Assembly (NCBI RefSeq): GCF_002879855.1
Contig: NZ_PNYB01000006.1
Location: forward strand, 62,001-126,000
DNA length: 64,000 nt
DNA from: Trinickia soli
GTDB lineage: Bacteria; Pseudomonadota; Gammaproteobacteria; Burkholderiales; Burkholderiaceae
Reading direction: 5' to 3'
Under the pieces are notes generated by a model. It was given only the letters and a program-made list of their open reading frames with translations. It ran no database searches and was not told the DNA's origin. Every line of letters starts with the position of its first letter. Positions within the stretch are counted from its first letter, which is position 1. The position numbers and the translations under genes were made by a program. Positions 1 through 9,552 of this stretch are shown piece by piece.

Positions 1-718
1 GGCCGATCGGAACGGCGACCAGCCCAACGATGCGCCGTGGCTGGCCACCGCATCCGGTCCCGACCTGGAAGCGCGCGAGCGCGCAGCCGCGCCCATGTTC
101 GGCCTGCCGCCCGCCGCCGTGCCGGCCGACCTCGATCACCCGCTCGGCTTTGCCATCGGGCAGATCCATGGCGTCTACGTCATGGCGCAGAACGCGCGCG
201 GACTCGTCATCGTCGATATGCATGCCGCGCACGAGCGCATCCTCTACGAGCAGTTCAAACGCGCGCTGGCCGAGCGAACGGTGGCCGTGCAGCCGCTCCT
301 GCTTCCCATCTCGATGACGGCCGACGCCGTCGAGATCGGCACCGTCGAGGAAGAGCGCGACGCCCTCGATGCGCTCGGCTTCGATCTCGCCCCGCTTTCA
401 CCGACCACGCTCGCGATCCGCGCCGTACCGGCGCTTCTCAAGGACGCCGACCTGCCCGCGCTCGCGCGGGCCGTGCTGGCCGATCTGCACGCCTACGGCG
501 GCTCGCGTGTGTTGACCGAACGCCAGCACGAGTTGCTCGGCACGCTCGCCTGCCACCACGCTGTGCGCGCGAACCGGCGCTTGACGCTCGACGAGATGAA
601 CGCACTGCTGCGCCAGATGGAAGCGACCGAGCGCGCCGACCAGTGCAATCATGGCCGGCCCACCTGGTATCAGTTGACGCTGGCCGATCTGGACCGGCTG
701 TTCCTGCGCGGACAATAA
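1..718 (+). CDS. mutL: DNA mismatch repair protein MutL, C-terminal part (5' end outside window)
   Basis: Partial gene; the reading frame is open from base 2, so the N-terminal ATPase half lies left of the window. What is visible is the C-terminal dimerisation domain. It carries the metal-dependent endonuclease signature in the form [12 protein letters not shown] (canonical DQHAxxExxxxE with M for Q), followed by ACHHAVRAN and CNHGRPTW, which correspond to the other conserved metal-site motifs of nicking MutL proteins (the last normally CPHGRP). Such MutLs nick the daughter strand themselves after activation by MutS and the sliding clamp, unlike Escherichia coli MutL, which relies on MutH. 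It is followed at 4 bp by miaA on the same strand, the usual mutL-miaA arrangement. Confidence 0.95.
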   Translation, partial: ADRNGDQPNDAPWLATASGPDLEARERAAAPMFGLPPAAVPADLDHPLGFAIGQIHGVYVMAQNARGLVIVDMHAAHERILYEQFKRALAERTVAVQPLLLPISMTADAVEIGTVEEERDALDALGFDLAPLSPTTLAIRAVPALLKDADLPALARAVLADLHAYGGSRVLTERQHELLGTLACHHAVRANRRLTLDEMNALLRQMEATERADQCNHGRPTWYQLTLADLDRLFLRGQ

Positions 719-722
719 CCGC

Positions 723-1688
723 GTGAACGCGTTGCACCGCACCGCCATCGCCTGCCTGCTGGGCCCGACGGCATCCGGCAAAACGGCTGCCGCACTCGCG
801 TTTGCAGCGCGACACCCGTCGGAGATCGTCAGCGTCGACTCGGCGCTCGTCTATCGCGGCATGGATATCGGCACCGCCAAACCCACCCTCGACGAGCGCG
901 CGCTCGCGCCGCATCATCTGATCGATATTCGAGATCCTACCGAGGCCTATTCGGCGGCCGATTTCCGCGCCGATGCTTTGAGAGTCATAGAAGAAATCCT
1001 CGCGCGCGGCCACGTTCCGCTGCTGGTGGGCGGGACGATGCTGTACTACAAGGCGCTGACGCAAGGACTGAACGATTTGCCATCGGCCGATCCGCACGTG
1101 CGTGCCTCGCTCGAAGCGGAGGCGGCGCGCGATGGGTGGCCTGCGCTGCATGCACGCTTGGCGAGCGTCGATCCGGCCACGGCGGCGCGCCTGGCGCCGA
1201 ACGACGCGCAGCGCATCCAACGGGCGCTCGAAGTCATCACGCTGACGGGCACGCCGATGTCGACGCTGCTGGCGCAAGCCGAGCGCGACGACGACACGCC
1301 GTACCGCTTCGTGCCGATTGCGCTGGAACCGAGCGACCGGGCCGTACTGCACGCGCGAATCGCCGAGCGCTTCGACGCGATGCTCGCGGCCGGCTTCATC
1401 GACGAAGTGCGGCATCTGCGCGCGCGCGGCGATCTGAATCCCGGTTTGCCGTCGATGCGCTGCGTCGGCTATCGACAGGCCTGGGAATATCTGGACGGTT
1501 CGATCGATTACGCCACGATGCGCGATAAGGGCATCTTCGCCACGCGTCAGCTCTGCAAGCGGCAACTGACCTGGCTACGTTCGATGCCCGAGCGGATCGT
1601 GATTGATTGCTGCGCCCCGGGCGCGACCGAGGAGGCGGTCCGGGCGATTGAATCGATTGTCGGCGAAAGCGGGGGCGCTTCGGCATAG
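723..1688 (+). CDS. miaA: tRNA dimethylallyltransferase MiaA
   Basis: 321 aa. Transfers the dimethylallyl group from DMAPP to N6 of A37 in tRNAs reading UNN codons, the first step towards ms2i6A. The P-loop GPTASGKT is at residues 14-21, followed by the family [18 protein letters not shown] segment that contacts substrate, and a later SMRCVGYRQ motif. The length is normal. The start is GTG at 723, only 4 bp after the mutL stop, so the two are probably co-transcribed. It converges on purM. Confidence 0.97.
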   Translation: MNALHRTAIACLLGPTASGKTAAALAFAARHPSEIVSVDSALVYRGMDIGTAKPTLDERALAPHHLIDIRDPTEAYSAADFRADALRVIEEILARGHVPLLVGGTMLYYKALTQGLNDLPSADPHVRASLEAEAARDGWPALHARLASVDPATAARLAPNDAQRIQRALEVITLTGTPMSTLLAQAERDDDTPYRFVPIALEPSDRAVLHARIAERFDAMLAAGFIDEVRHLRARGDLNPGLPSMRCVGYRQAWEYLDGSIDYATMRDKGIFATRQLCKRQLTWLRSMPERIVIDCCAPGATEEAVRAIESIVGESGGASA

Positions 1689-1814
1689 AACGACACGCCG
1701 ACGCTTTGCCGGCTGCTCCGCGGCGTGCCCATCGCTATCGGCCAAGCGCGCCTGGCCATCGCGCGCGAGTGACATGCGGATTGATGTGCGGATCGATCCG
1801 CGGTCGATGCGCGA

Positions 1815-1830
1815 ACGGCCGTCAGGCCGT
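1815..1830 (-). terminator. small hairpin just 3' of purM
   Basis: Perfect 6-bp inverted repeat ACGGCC/GGCCGT with a 4-nt loop, starting 7 bases after the purM stop in the miaA/purM convergent gap. There is no T-run, so intrinsic termination is only a possibility. Confidence 0.3.
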
Positions 1831-1836
1831 CCCCGC

Positions 1837-2904
1837 CTACACGACGACGGTCTGCGCCTCGCCCTCGCGGCTGGCGCGCACGACGCCGATCTTCCAGACC
1901 TGCTCGCCGGCGGCCGTCAATTCGCGCAGCGCCTCATCGGCATCTGCCGACGCGACGACCACGGCCATCCCGATCCCGCAGTTGAAGACGCGATGCATTT
2001 CCGCATCCGCCACACCGCCATGCTGCTGCAGCCAGGCGAACAGCGGCGGCAGCGGCCAAGCCGATTGCTGCAATTCGGCGGTAAAGCCCTCGCGCAGCAC
2101 GCGCGGGATGTTCTCGACGAGCCCGCCGCCCGTGATGTGCGCCATGCCTTTCACGGTGATCTTCTGCATCAGCGCAAGCAGCGGCTTCACATAGATCCGC
2201 GTGGGCGCCATCAGCGCATCGGCCAGCGAGCGCCCGTGGAAATCGGCGGACAGATCGGGATTCGCGCGTTCGATGATCTTGCGCACGAGCGAAAAGCCGT
2301 TCGAGTGGATCCCGCTCGATGCGAGGCCGAGCACGACGTCGCCAGCGGCGATCGTGCTGCCGTCGATGATCTTGCTCTTTTCGACCGCGCCGACGGCGAA
2401 GCCCGCCAGATCGTATTCGCCGTCGGGATACATACCCGGCATCTCGGCCGTTTCGCCGCCGATCAGCGCACAGCCGGCCAGCTCGCAACCTTGCGCGATG
2501 CCCTTCACGACCGTGGCGGCCGTCGCTACATCGAGCTTGCCGCAGGCGAAATAATCGAGGAAGAACAACGGCTCGGCGCCTTGGACGAGGATATCGTTGA
2601 CGCTCATGGCGACGAGATCCTGGCCGACCGTGTCGTGTTTATTCAGATGGAATGCGAGCTTGAGCTTCGTGCCGACGCCGTCGGTGCCGGAGACCAGGAC
2701 GGGCTCCTTGTACTTCTTCGGCACCTCGAACAGCGCGCCGAACCCGCCGATGCCGCCGAGCACGCCGTCACGCAGCGTCTTTTTCGCGAACGGCTTGATG
2801 GCGTCGACGAGCGCATCGCCGGCGTCGATGTCGACGCCCGCGTCACGGTACGACAAACCCTGGGCGCCAGCCTTGGCATCCGGAGCGGATTTCGGTTGAT
2901 TCAT
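1837..2904 (-). CDS. purM: phosphoribosylformylglycinamidine cyclo-ligase (AIR synthetase) PurM
   Basis: 355 aa. ATP-dependent closure of FGAM to 5-aminoimidazole ribonucleotide in de novo purine synthesis; cytosolic dimer. The N-terminus has the family segments [14 protein letters not shown] and GGFGALFE. The middle has [13 protein letters not shown] and the ATP/Mg loop [13 protein letters not shown], and the C-terminal part has [13 protein letters not shown]. The length fits the family (about 345-355 aa). ATG start at 2904. It is transcribed divergently from the perM-like gene and alone on its strand here, typical of an independently regulated purine gene. Confidence 0.97.
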   Translation of the reverse strand: MNQPKSAPDAKAGAQGLSYRDAGVDIDAGDALVDAIKPFAKKTLRDGVLGGIGGFGALFEVPKKYKEPVLVSGTDGVGTKLKLAFHLNKHDTVGQDLVAMSVNDILVQGAEPLFFLDYFACGKLDVATAATVVKGIAQGCELAGCALIGGETAEMPGMYPDGEYDLAGFAVGAVEKSKIIDGSTIAAGDVVLGLASSGIHSNGFSLVRKIIERANPDLSADFHGRSLADALMAPTRIYVKPLLALMQKITVKGMAHITGGGLVENIPRVLREGFTAELQQSAWPLPPLFAWLQQHGGVADAEMHRVFNCGIGMAVVVASADADEALRELTAAGEQVWKIGVVRASREGEAQTVVV

Positions 2905-3075
2905 GGGGAAGGGCGAGAAGGTCGGTAAAATGCGATTTTAACCGATGTCGATTGTCGATCGAGAGTCGGCGCCTCGCGCCCTTCCCGGCTTCGACGCCCG
3001 ACGCCCGGCAGCCGGGCGGCCAGCGCCCTGTCCGCCCTCCTGACAACACGAGTCAACAGACCCAGGTACCCGCCC

Positions 3076-4152
3076 TTGTCGCAGAGCTCTTCGCTTCTTA
3101 CGCCCTATCAGCGCCAAGCCCTCTTCTGGGGTGCCGTCGCACTCAGTCTCGGCATCCTGCTGTGGCTGCTCAGCCCCGTGCTCACGCCGTTTCTGCTCGG
3201 CGCAATCCTCGCCTACATCCTGCAGCCGGGCGTGGCCTGGCTCGTCCGCCGCCGCGTGCCCCGAGGCATTGCAGCGCTGTTGATGATGCTCGTGTTCGCG
3301 ATCCTGGTCTCGCTGCTCGCACTGCTCGTCTTCGCGGTCGTGCAAAAGGAAGGGCCGCAGTTGAAAGCGCAGGTGCCGTTGCTGATCTCGCATCTGCACG
3401 ACTGGGCCCAGCCGAAGCTCGCGATCTTCGGCTTCGCCGACGTCTTCGACTTCTCGAGCCTGCGTGACATGCTGACGACCCAGCTCGAGGGCAGCGCGCA
3501 AACGGTCGCGCTCGCGGCTTGGAAATCGCTGCGCACGAGCAGCAACGTCATGATCACCGTGATCGGCGATGTCGTGATGGTGCCGCTCGTGCTCTACTAC
3601 CTGCTCTACGACTGGAACACGATGCTCGCGCGGCTGGCCGCGGTCGTGCCGCGGCGCTGGCTGCCCAAGACGCTGGAGCTCGCCGTCGAAATGGATCGCA
3701 CGCTTTCGCAGTATTTGCGCGGCCAATTGCTCGTCATGGCCGTGCTCGCCGTGTTTTACGGCTTGGCGCTGACGATCGCGGGGTTCGAGATCGCATTGCC
3801 GATCGGCATCTTCACGGGGCTCGCCGTCTTCATTCCGTATATCGGGTTCGCGACCGGCCTCGCACTGGCGCTGCTCGCGGCGTTGCTGCAATTCGGCAGC
3901 CTCTACGGCTTCGTGGCCATCGCCATCATCTACGGCATCGGCCAGATTCTCGAAAGCATGTTCCTGACGCCGCGCCTCGTCGGCGAACGCATCGGGCTCC
4001 ACCCGCTCGCCGTGATCTTCGCCTTGCTTGCGTTCGGCCAACTGTTCGGCTTCTTCGGCGTGCTGCTCGCGCTGCCTGTGAGCGCGATTCTTTCCACCGC
4101 GCTACGTGAAATGCGCCGCGGCTATCTCGCGAGCGCGCTTTACAAGAACTGA
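3076..4152 (+). CDS. AI-2E family transporter (PerM/YdiK-like membrane protein)
   Basis: 358 aa. Polytopic inner-membrane protein of the AI-2E exporter superfamily. Several hydrophobic helices are visible: two near the N-terminus (residues about 15-50 and 65-95), then a soluble loop, then a cluster from about 150 to the end that includes the PYIGFATGLALALLAA stretch and the RLVGERIGLHPLAVIFALLA segment typical of the family. Members are annotated as permeases for autoinducer-2 or for Na+/Li+; the substrate here is unknown. TTG start at 3076. The gene lies between divergent purM and downstream hda, which commonly follows a permease of this type. Confidence 0.85.
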   Translation: MSQSSSLLTPYQRQALFWGAVALSLGILLWLLSPVLTPFLLGAILAYILQPGVAWLVRRRVPRGIAALLMMLVFAILVSLLALLVFAVVQKEGPQLKAQVPLLISHLHDWAQPKLAIFGFADVFDFSSLRDMLTTQLEGSAQTVALAAWKSLRTSSNVMITVIGDVVMVPLVLYYLLYDWNTMLARLAAVVPRRWLPKTLELAVEMDRTLSQYLRGQLLVMAVLAVFYGLALTIAGFEIALPIGIFTGLAVFIPYIGFATGLALALLAALLQFGSLYGFVAIAIIYGIGQILESMFLTPRLVGERIGLHPLAVIFALLAFGQLFGFFGVLLALPVSAILSTALREMRRGYLASALYKN

Positions 4153-4192
4153 TCCTGATTCGGAAAGAACCGATCGATTTGCGTTTTTTATC

Positions 4193-4936
4193 GTGACTGT
4201 GCATCGCCAATTGACGCTCGACCTCGGCACGCCGCCACCGTCGACGTTCGACAACTTTTTCGCCGGCGCGAACGCCGAACTCGTCGCGCGGCTCGCTGAA
4301 CTCGACAGCGCGCTCGCCGCGGGCCCGCTCGCCGATCGCACGTTCTATGTCTGGGGCGACCCGGGCAGCGGCCGCAGCCATTTGCTGTCGGCGCTCGTTC
4401 ATAGCGCAGCCCCCGGACGCGTCTCGTTTCTCGGGCCGCAAAGCGCGCTGGCGGCGTTCGCCTTCGATCCGAGCGTCGCGATCTTTGCCGTCGACGATTG
4501 CGACAAGCTCTCGGGCGCGCAGCAGATCGCGCTGTTCAACCTGTTCAACGAGGTGCGCGCGCATCCCACGAGCGCGCTCGTCGCCACGGGTAACGCGGCG
4601 CCGATCGCGTTGGCCGTGCGGGAAGACCTGCGCACGCGCCTGGGCTGGGGCCTCGTGTTCCACCTCGCTCCGCTGCCCGACGAGCGCAAGGGTGCGGTGC
4701 TCAAGCACGCGGCCAGGGAGCGCGGGATCGCGCTGGCCGACGACGTACCCGCCTACCTGCTCACGCACTTCAGGCGTGACATGCCGAGCCTGATGGCGCT
4801 GCTCGATGCGCTCGACCGCTTCTCGCTCGAACAGAAGCGCGCGATCACGCTGCCGCTCCTGCGTACCATGCTCGCCCAGCCGGCCGTCGAGGCCGCCCCC
4901 GAAGGCTCGCCCTCCAGCTCGGGCCGCTTCAAGTAA
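4193..4936 (+). CDS. hda: DnaA regulatory inactivator Hda
   Basis: About 247 aa from the GTG at 4193. An in-frame upstream ATG at 4106 would overlap the perM-like gene by 47 bp and add residues unlike the family. With the chosen start the protein begins with the clamp-binding motif QLTLDL near residue 5, the expected place for binding the DNA polymerase III beta clamp. The AAA+ domain shows a P-loop-like GDPGSGRSHLL and a Walker B IFAVDDCDKL. Hda plus clamp stimulates ATP hydrolysis by DnaA and prevents re-initiation. The HAD phosphatase follows 11 bp downstream. Confidence 0.9.
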   Translation: MTVHRQLTLDLGTPPPSTFDNFFAGANAELVARLAELDSALAAGPLADRTFYVWGDPGSGRSHLLSALVHSAAPGRVSFLGPQSALAAFAFDPSVAIFAVDDCDKLSGAQQIALFNLFNEVRAHPTSALVATGNAAPIALAVREDLRTRLGWGLVFHLAPLPDERKGAVLKHAARERGIALADDVPAYLLTHFRRDMPSLMALLDALDRFSLEQKRAITLPLLRTMLAQPAVEAAPEGSPSSSGRFK

Positions 4937-4947
4937 AATGCGCTCTC

Positions 4948-5634
4948 ATGACCAATCTCGCACTCTTCGACCTCGATCACACGCTCATCCCGACCGACAG
5001 CGACCACGAATGGGGTCGCTTCATCGTGAAGCTCGGCATCGTCGACTCCGAAACCTATCTTCGTGACATCGATCGCTTCTATGCGGACTACAAGCGTGGC
5101 CAGCTCGACATCCACGCGTATCTGGAAACGATCCTCTCGCCGCTCGCGCACCGTTCGCGCGCCGAACTGGCCGCATGGCACGAGCAGTTCATGCACGAAG
5201 TCATCCGCCCGGCCCTCGTGCCCGTCGCGCTCGAACTCGTGCGCGAGCATCAAGACAAAGGCGATCTGTGCTGCATCGTCACGGCGACGAACGAGTTCAT
5301 CACGCGTCCGATCGCCGATGCATTCGGCGTCGACATGCTGATCGCCTGCGAAGTCGAAACTGTCGACGGCCAGCCCCACTCGCCGTTCACGGGGCGCGGC
5401 ACGGGCACCCCCAGCTATCGCGAGGGCAAGATCGTGCGCGTCGAGTCGTGGCTCGCCTCGCTCGGCAAAAGCTGGGCCGATTTCGAGCACAGCTACTTTT
5501 ACAGCGATTCGCACAACGATATTCCGTTGCTCGAGAAAGTCACCGATCCGATCGCGACCAACCCCGACGCCACGCTACGCGCACACGCACAAGCAAAGGG
5601 CTGGCGCATCCTCGATCTCTTCCAACCGTCGTGA
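4948..5634 (+). CDS. HAD-superfamily IB phosphatase (SerB-like)
   Basis: 228 aa. The catalytic DxDxT motif is at the N-terminus (LFDLDHTLIPTDSD, nucleophile Asp about residue 8). A Ser/Thr motif lies in VTATNEF, and the acidic motif IV is in YSDSHNDIPLL near residue 190. This is the HAD-IB pattern of phosphoserine phosphatase-like enzymes acting on small phosphorylated metabolites; the exact substrate cannot be read from sequence. The stop overlaps the pcnB start (GTGA), implying translational coupling. The hda-HAD-pcnB order is common in Burkholderiaceae. Confidence 0.9.
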   Translation: MTNLALFDLDHTLIPTDSDHEWGRFIVKLGIVDSETYLRDIDRFYADYKRGQLDIHAYLETILSPLAHRSRAELAAWHEQFMHEVIRPALVPVALELVREHQDKGDLCCIVTATNEFITRPIADAFGVDMLIACEVETVDGQPHSPFTGRGTGTPSYREGKIVRVESWLASLGKSWADFEHSYFYSDSHNDIPLLEKVTDPIATNPDATLRAHAQAKGWRILDLFQPS

Positions 5635-7205
5635 TCAAGAAACTCATTCGCAAGCTGTTCGGCCAAGACACGGACCCGGCCGCCCAAGACGACTCGCTCG
5701 CCGAAGAAGCGGCCCGGCTCGATGCCGCTGCGGACGAAGAAGCGGCCAAACCGCGCCGCAAAAAAGCGCAGGCCGACAAGCGCACGGGCCCGAGCGGGCC
5801 CGACGCCCCTGTCATCCTGTCGTCCGACATCCACGGCATCGATCCCGCGCTGATTTCGCGCAACGCCGTGCGCGTGACGGACACGTTGCAGCAGGCGGGC
5901 TATCGGGCGTTCATCGTCGGCGGCGCCGTGCGCGATCTGTTGCTCGGCATCGCCCCGAAGGATTTCGACGTCGCCACCGACGCGACCCCGGAGGAAGTGC
6001 AACGCCTGTTCCGCCGCGCACGGTTGATTGGCCGGCGCTTCCAGATCGTGCATGTGCAATTCGGGCAGGAGATCATCGAGGTCTCGACGTTCCGTGCGCT
6101 GATGGATGCGCCGAAGGAAGCGCCGAAGGAAGCGCCTCCGGCTGCCGCCGCGCCGGCCAGGCGGCTGCGCCGCGACGAGCTCGATCGCCGCACCCATGCC
6201 GTCGACGCGAGCGGTCGCGTGCTGCGTGACAACGTCTGGGGCGAGCAGCACGAAGACGCGACGCGGCGCGACTTCACGATCAACGCGATGTACTACGACC
6301 CGGCTACGCAGACGGTGCTCGACTATCACAACGGGATGGCCGATATGCGTGCGCGCGTCTTGCGCATGATCGGCGATCCCGTCACGCGCTACCGTGAAGA
6401 TCCGGTGCGGATGCTGCGCGTCGTGCGCTTCGCGGCCAAGCTCGGCTTCGAGATCGACGATGCCACGCGCGACCCGATTCAGCCGCTTGCCGATCTGATC
6501 CACAACGTGCCTGCGGCGCGCCTGTTCGACGAGATGCTCAAGCTGCTGCTGTCGGGGCACGCGCTCGCCTGCCTGAAGCAACTGCGCAAGCAAGGCCTCC
6601 ATCACGGCCTGCTGCCGTTGCTCGACGTCGTGCTCGAGCAGCCGCATGGCGAATCTTTCATCACGCTGGCGCTCAACAGCACCGATGCGCGCGTCAGGGC
6701 CGGCAAACCGGTCTCGCCCGGCTTCCTGTTTGCGACGCTGCTGTGGCACGACGTTCAACAACGCGCGCAGCAGTTCGAAGCGAACGGCGAATATCCGGTG
6801 CCGGCGCTCCATCACGCGATGGACGACGTGCTCGACATGCAGACCGAAAAGCTCGCGATCCACAAACGCTTTTCGGCCGACATGCGCGAGATCTGGGGCC
6901 TTCAGGCGCGCCTCGAAAAGCGCTCCGGCCGCACCCCGCTCAAGCTCATCGAACACCAAAGATTTAGAGCGGGTTATGATTTCCTCCTGTTACGGTGCGA
7001 ATCGGGCGAACTCGATCCCGCGATCGGCGCGTGGTGGGGCGCCTTCATCGAAGGCAGTCCGGGCGAACGCGAAGAGTTGCTGTCGCAAGGCGGCCGCGAA
7101 CGCGCCGCGCCGCGCAAGCGGCGTCGCCGTGGTGGGCGCAGCCGCAAGAGCGGCGAGGTGGAATCGGCCGGCGCAGAGCCGGCGCCGCCCTCGCACGAGG
7201 AATGA
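5631..7205 (+). CDS. pcnB: poly(A) polymerase PcnB
   Basis: 524 aa from the GTG at 5631, which overlaps the preceding stop by 4 bp. Open frame exists upstream but lies inside the HAD gene. The nucleotidyltransferase signature GGAVRDLLLGIAPKDFDVAT marks the class II tRNA-NT/poly(A) polymerase family. The RRDFTINAMYYDP motif and the head domain RYREDPVRMLRVVRFAAKLGF follow. The N-terminal about 60 residues are charged and low-complexity, and the C-terminus ends in a strongly basic Arg/Lys tail, as in PcnB but not CCA-adding enzymes. It adds 3' poly(A) tails that promote RNA decay. folK follows. Confidence 0.93.
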   Translation: MIKKLIRKLFGQDTDPAAQDDSLAEEAARLDAAADEEAAKPRRKKAQADKRTGPSGPDAPVILSSDIHGIDPALISRNAVRVTDTLQQAGYRAFIVGGAVRDLLLGIAPKDFDVATDATPEEVQRLFRRARLIGRRFQIVHVQFGQEIIEVSTFRALMDAPKEAPKEAPPAAAAPARRLRRDELDRRTHAVDASGRVLRDNVWGEQHEDATRRDFTINAMYYDPATQTVLDYHNGMADMRARVLRMIGDPVTRYREDPVRMLRVVRFAAKLGFEIDDATRDPIQPLADLIHNVPAARLFDEMLKLLLSGHALACLKQLRKQGLHHGLLPLLDVVLEQPHGESFITLALNSTDARVRAGKPVSPGFLFATLLWHDVQQRAQQFEANGEYPVPALHHAMDDVLDMQTEKLAIHKRFSADMREIWGLQARLEKRSGRTPLKLIEHQRFRAGYDFLLLRCESGELDPAIGAWWGAFIEGSPGEREELLSQGGRERAAPRKRRRRGGRSRKSGEVESAGAEPAPPSHEE

Positions 7206-7259
7206 ACCGGCGGCGGCGCGTCGCGCATGCCAGGTCGTGAAGTCGTAGGAAGCCATGCC

Positions 7260-7859
7260 ATGACGGTTGCTTATCTCGGTCTAGGCGCAAACCTCGGGGA
7301 TGCTCGCCAATCCCTGAAGGATGCTGTCGTCTGCCTCGCCCAGCAGCACGCCATCACCGTACTCGCGAAGTCGAGCCTTTACCGCACCGCGCCAATCGAC
7401 GCGGGCGGCGACGATTACTACAACCTCGTCGTGAAGCTCGAGACGACGCTGAGCGCATCGGCCCTGTTGGCGCTTTGCCATCGAATCGAGCATCACTTCG
7501 GCCGCGAGCGTCCGTTTCGCAACGCGCCGCGCACGCTCGATCTCGACATCGTCCTCTACGGCGACGCACGCATCGACGATCCCGAGCTCATCGTTCCGCA
7601 TCCGCGCGCGTTCGAGCGCGCCTTCGTGCTCGTGCCGCTCGTCGAGATCGATCCTGACATTTCGATACCGGGCCACGGGCGCGCCGACGCATTGCTGGCG
7701 GCCGTGGCGCACCAGCGCATCGAGAAAGTGAAGACCTGCTGCTGTCCGAAGGCCGACGCCGCGCCAGGCGCGGCCTCGCAGAGCAGCGCCGAAGGCGGCC
7801 GCGACGCTGTCGCCGCCGCGGCACACTCCTCGACGGCAGTGAAGGCCGACAAGACCTGA
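7260..7859 (+). CDS. folK: 6-hydroxymethyl-7,8-dihydropterin pyrophosphokinase FolK
   Basis: About 199 aa. Transfers pyrophosphate from ATP to the pterin in folate synthesis. The start ATG at 7260 puts YLGLGANLGD at residue 4; the in-frame ATG at 7227 would add 11 atypical residues. The HPPK signature RPFRNAPRTLDLDIVLYG is at about residues 81-98 and PHPRAFERAFVLVPL follows. The catalytic domain ends near residue 155. An extra tail of about 40 residues begins with KTCCCPKADA and is Ala/Ser-rich, unlike E. coli FolK (159 aa). The stop and the next ATG share one base (TGATG). Confidence 0.93.
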   Translation: MTVAYLGLGANLGDARQSLKDAVVCLAQQHAITVLAKSSLYRTAPIDAGGDDYYNLVVKLETTLSASALLALCHRIEHHFGRERPFRNAPRTLDLDIVLYGDARIDDPELIVPHPRAFERAFVLVPLVEIDPDISIPGHGRADALLAAVAHQRIEKVKTCCCPKADAAPGAASQSSAEGGRDAVAAAAHSSTAVKADKT

Positions 7860-8542
7860 TGTCGATGAATTCCACGCCCGTGACCGTCACCGCGCCCGAT
7901 CTGCGTGCCCCGCACCGCTACATCGCGATCGAAGGGCCGATCGGCGTCGGCAAGACCTCGCTCGCGCAGCGCCTCGCCGAGCGCTGGCCAATGCGCACGC
8001 TACTCGAGCGCCCCGAAGCGAACCCCTTCCTCGCGCGCTTTTACGGCGACATGCCGCGTTACGCGTTGGCCACCGAACTGCAATTTGCGCTGCAACGCGC
8101 CGAAGAAGGCCGTCAAACGGCTGACTGGCTCGCGCAGGGTGTGGCCGTCATCACCGATTTCATCGCTCGCAAGAACGCCATCTTCGCTCGTCTGACGCTG
8201 CCCGACGACGAGTGGCGGCTCTATCGGGCGCTCACCGAGCATATCGATACCGCGGCAGCGCCGGTGCCCGATCTCGTCATCCATTTGCAGGCCAGCGCGC
8301 CGACCCTGTTCGCGCGAATCGAAAAGCGCGCCCGCGCCGAGGAAGGCCGAATTTCGGAAGCGTACCTGCGCCAACTGAGCGACGCGTACGACCAGTTTTT
8401 CTATCACTACGACGACAGCCCCGTGCTGACCGTCAACACCGAGCACCTGAATCTGCTCGAATCGGATGCGGATTTCGCGCTGTTGCTCGACCATATCGAG
8501 ACGATGCGCGGACGCAAGGCGAGCTTCGTCAAAGCCGGGTAA
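7859..8542 (+). CDS. deoxynucleoside kinase (dCK/dGK family)
   Basis: 227 aa. The N-terminal P-loop EGPIGVGKTSLAQRLAERW at about residues 25-43 begins a nucleoside-kinase fold. ITDFIARKNAIFARLTL and a C-terminal LID-like KRARAEEGRISEAYL are typical of bacterial deoxyadenosine/deoxyguanosine kinases, which salvage deoxynucleosides to dNMPs. The specific nucleoside cannot be assigned. The start codon shares a base with the folK stop, so the two are coupled. panB follows after 57 bp, and folK-dgk-panB is a familiar order in this family. Confidence 0.88.
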   Translation: MSMNSTPVTVTAPDLRAPHRYIAIEGPIGVGKTSLAQRLAERWPMRTLLERPEANPFLARFYGDMPRYALATELQFALQRAEEGRQTADWLAQGVAVITDFIARKNAIFARLTLPDDEWRLYRALTEHIDTAAAPVPDLVIHLQASAPTLFARIEKRARAEEGRISEAYLRQLSDAYDQFFYHYDDSPVLTVNTEHLNLLESDADFALLLDHIETMRGRKASFVKAG

Positions 8543-8599
8543 GATCCGGCCCCACGGCGCGCTCGCGCTGATTTTTCCTTTCCGAATACGAGACTCCCG

Positions 8600-9415
8600 A
8601 TGACTTACCTGCAGGAATCCAATCGGCCGAAGATCACCGTGCCGAAGCTGCAAGCGATGCGCGAAGCCGGCGAGAAGATCGCGATGCTGACGTGTTACGA
8701 CGCGAGCTTCGCTTCGTTGCTCGACCGCTGCGGCGTGGACGTGCTGCTGATTGGCGATTCGCTAGGCAACGTCTTGCAAGGCCAGAGCACGACGCTGCCC
8801 GTCACGCTCGACGATATCGCCTATCACACCGCCTGCGTCGCCCGGGCGCAGCCGCGCGGGCTGATCGTGGCCGATCTGCCGTTCGGCACCTACGGGACGC
8901 CGGCCGACGCGTTTGCCAGCTCGGTGCAACTGATGCGCGCCGGCGCACAGATGGTCAAGCTCGAAGGCGGCGAATGGCTGGCCGACACGGTTCGTTTTCT
9001 CGTCGAACGGTCGGTGCCCGTCTGCGCCCATCTGGGGCTCACGCCGCAATCGGTGCATGCATTCGGCGGTTTCAAGGTGCAGGGCAAGACCGAGCAAGGG
9101 GCGGCGCAGCTGCTCATCGACGCCCGGGCGATGCAAGACGCGGGCGCGCAGTTGCTCGTGCTGGAAGCCGTGCCGGCGGCCGTCGCGAGCAGTGTCACGA
9201 ACGCCATCGGCATCCCGACGATCGGCATCGGTGCCGGTGTCGATTGCTCCGGCCAAGTGCTCGTGCTGCACGACATGCTCGGCATTTTCCCCGGCAAACC
9301 GGCACGCTTCGTCAAGGACTTCATGGCCGGCGCGCCGAGCATCGCCGCGGCCATCGAGGCCTACGTGAAGGCCGTGAAAGACGGTACGTTCCCTGGAGCC
9401 GAGCACGTCTTTTAA
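8600..9415 (+). CDS. panB: 3-methyl-2-oxobutanoate hydroxymethyltransferase PanB
   Basis: 271 aa. First committed step of pantothenate synthesis: 5,10-methylene-THF plus ketoisovalerate to ketopantoate. Motifs include [14 protein letters not shown] at the N-terminus, the metal-binding [14 protein letters not shown] with conserved Asp, [10 protein letters not shown], and [21 protein letters not shown] near the C-terminus. The length is typical (about 264-280). ATG at 8600. It is the last gene of the + strand run and faces pabB-pabC. Confidence 0.97.
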   Translation: MTYLQESNRPKITVPKLQAMREAGEKIAMLTCYDASFASLLDRCGVDVLLIGDSLGNVLQGQSTTLPVTLDDIAYHTACVARAQPRGLIVADLPFGTYGTPADAFASSVQLMRAGAQMVKLEGGEWLADTVRFLVERSVPVCAHLGLTPQSVHAFGGFKVQGKTEQGAAQLLIDARAMQDAGAQLLVLEAVPAAVASSVTNAIGIPTIGIGAGVDCSGQVLVLHDMLGIFPGKPARFVKDFMAGAPSIAAAIEAYVKAVKDGTFPGAEHVF

Positions 9416-9452
9416 CGATGTGCCCGGAGGATGCCGTTGAGCATCCTGGCTT

Positions 9453-9489
9453 CGACCGTCGGAGGGCGACGTTGCCCTGACGACGGTCG
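9453..9489. terminator. long stem-loop between convergent panB and pabB-pabC
   Basis: Nested inverted repeats: outer arms CGACCGTC and GACGGTCG (8 bp), inner arms AGGGC and GCCCT, loop GACGTT. The structure sits 37 bp after the panB stop in a 137-bp convergent gap, where a bidirectional terminator would be expected. A smaller GGATGC/GCATCC hairpin is at 9429-9446. Neither is followed by a T-tract. Confidence 0.45.
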
Positions 9490-9552
9490 GTGAATGGGCA
9501 CGGATAGGGGCGAGCAGGCGAGCGTCATGAAGAACGAGCCGGCACGCGGCGG

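Noticed and set aside
438-1565. 375-codon antisense frame opposite mutL/miaA
   Set aside because: Arg-rich shadow without start context or domain; miaA is complete on the + strand.
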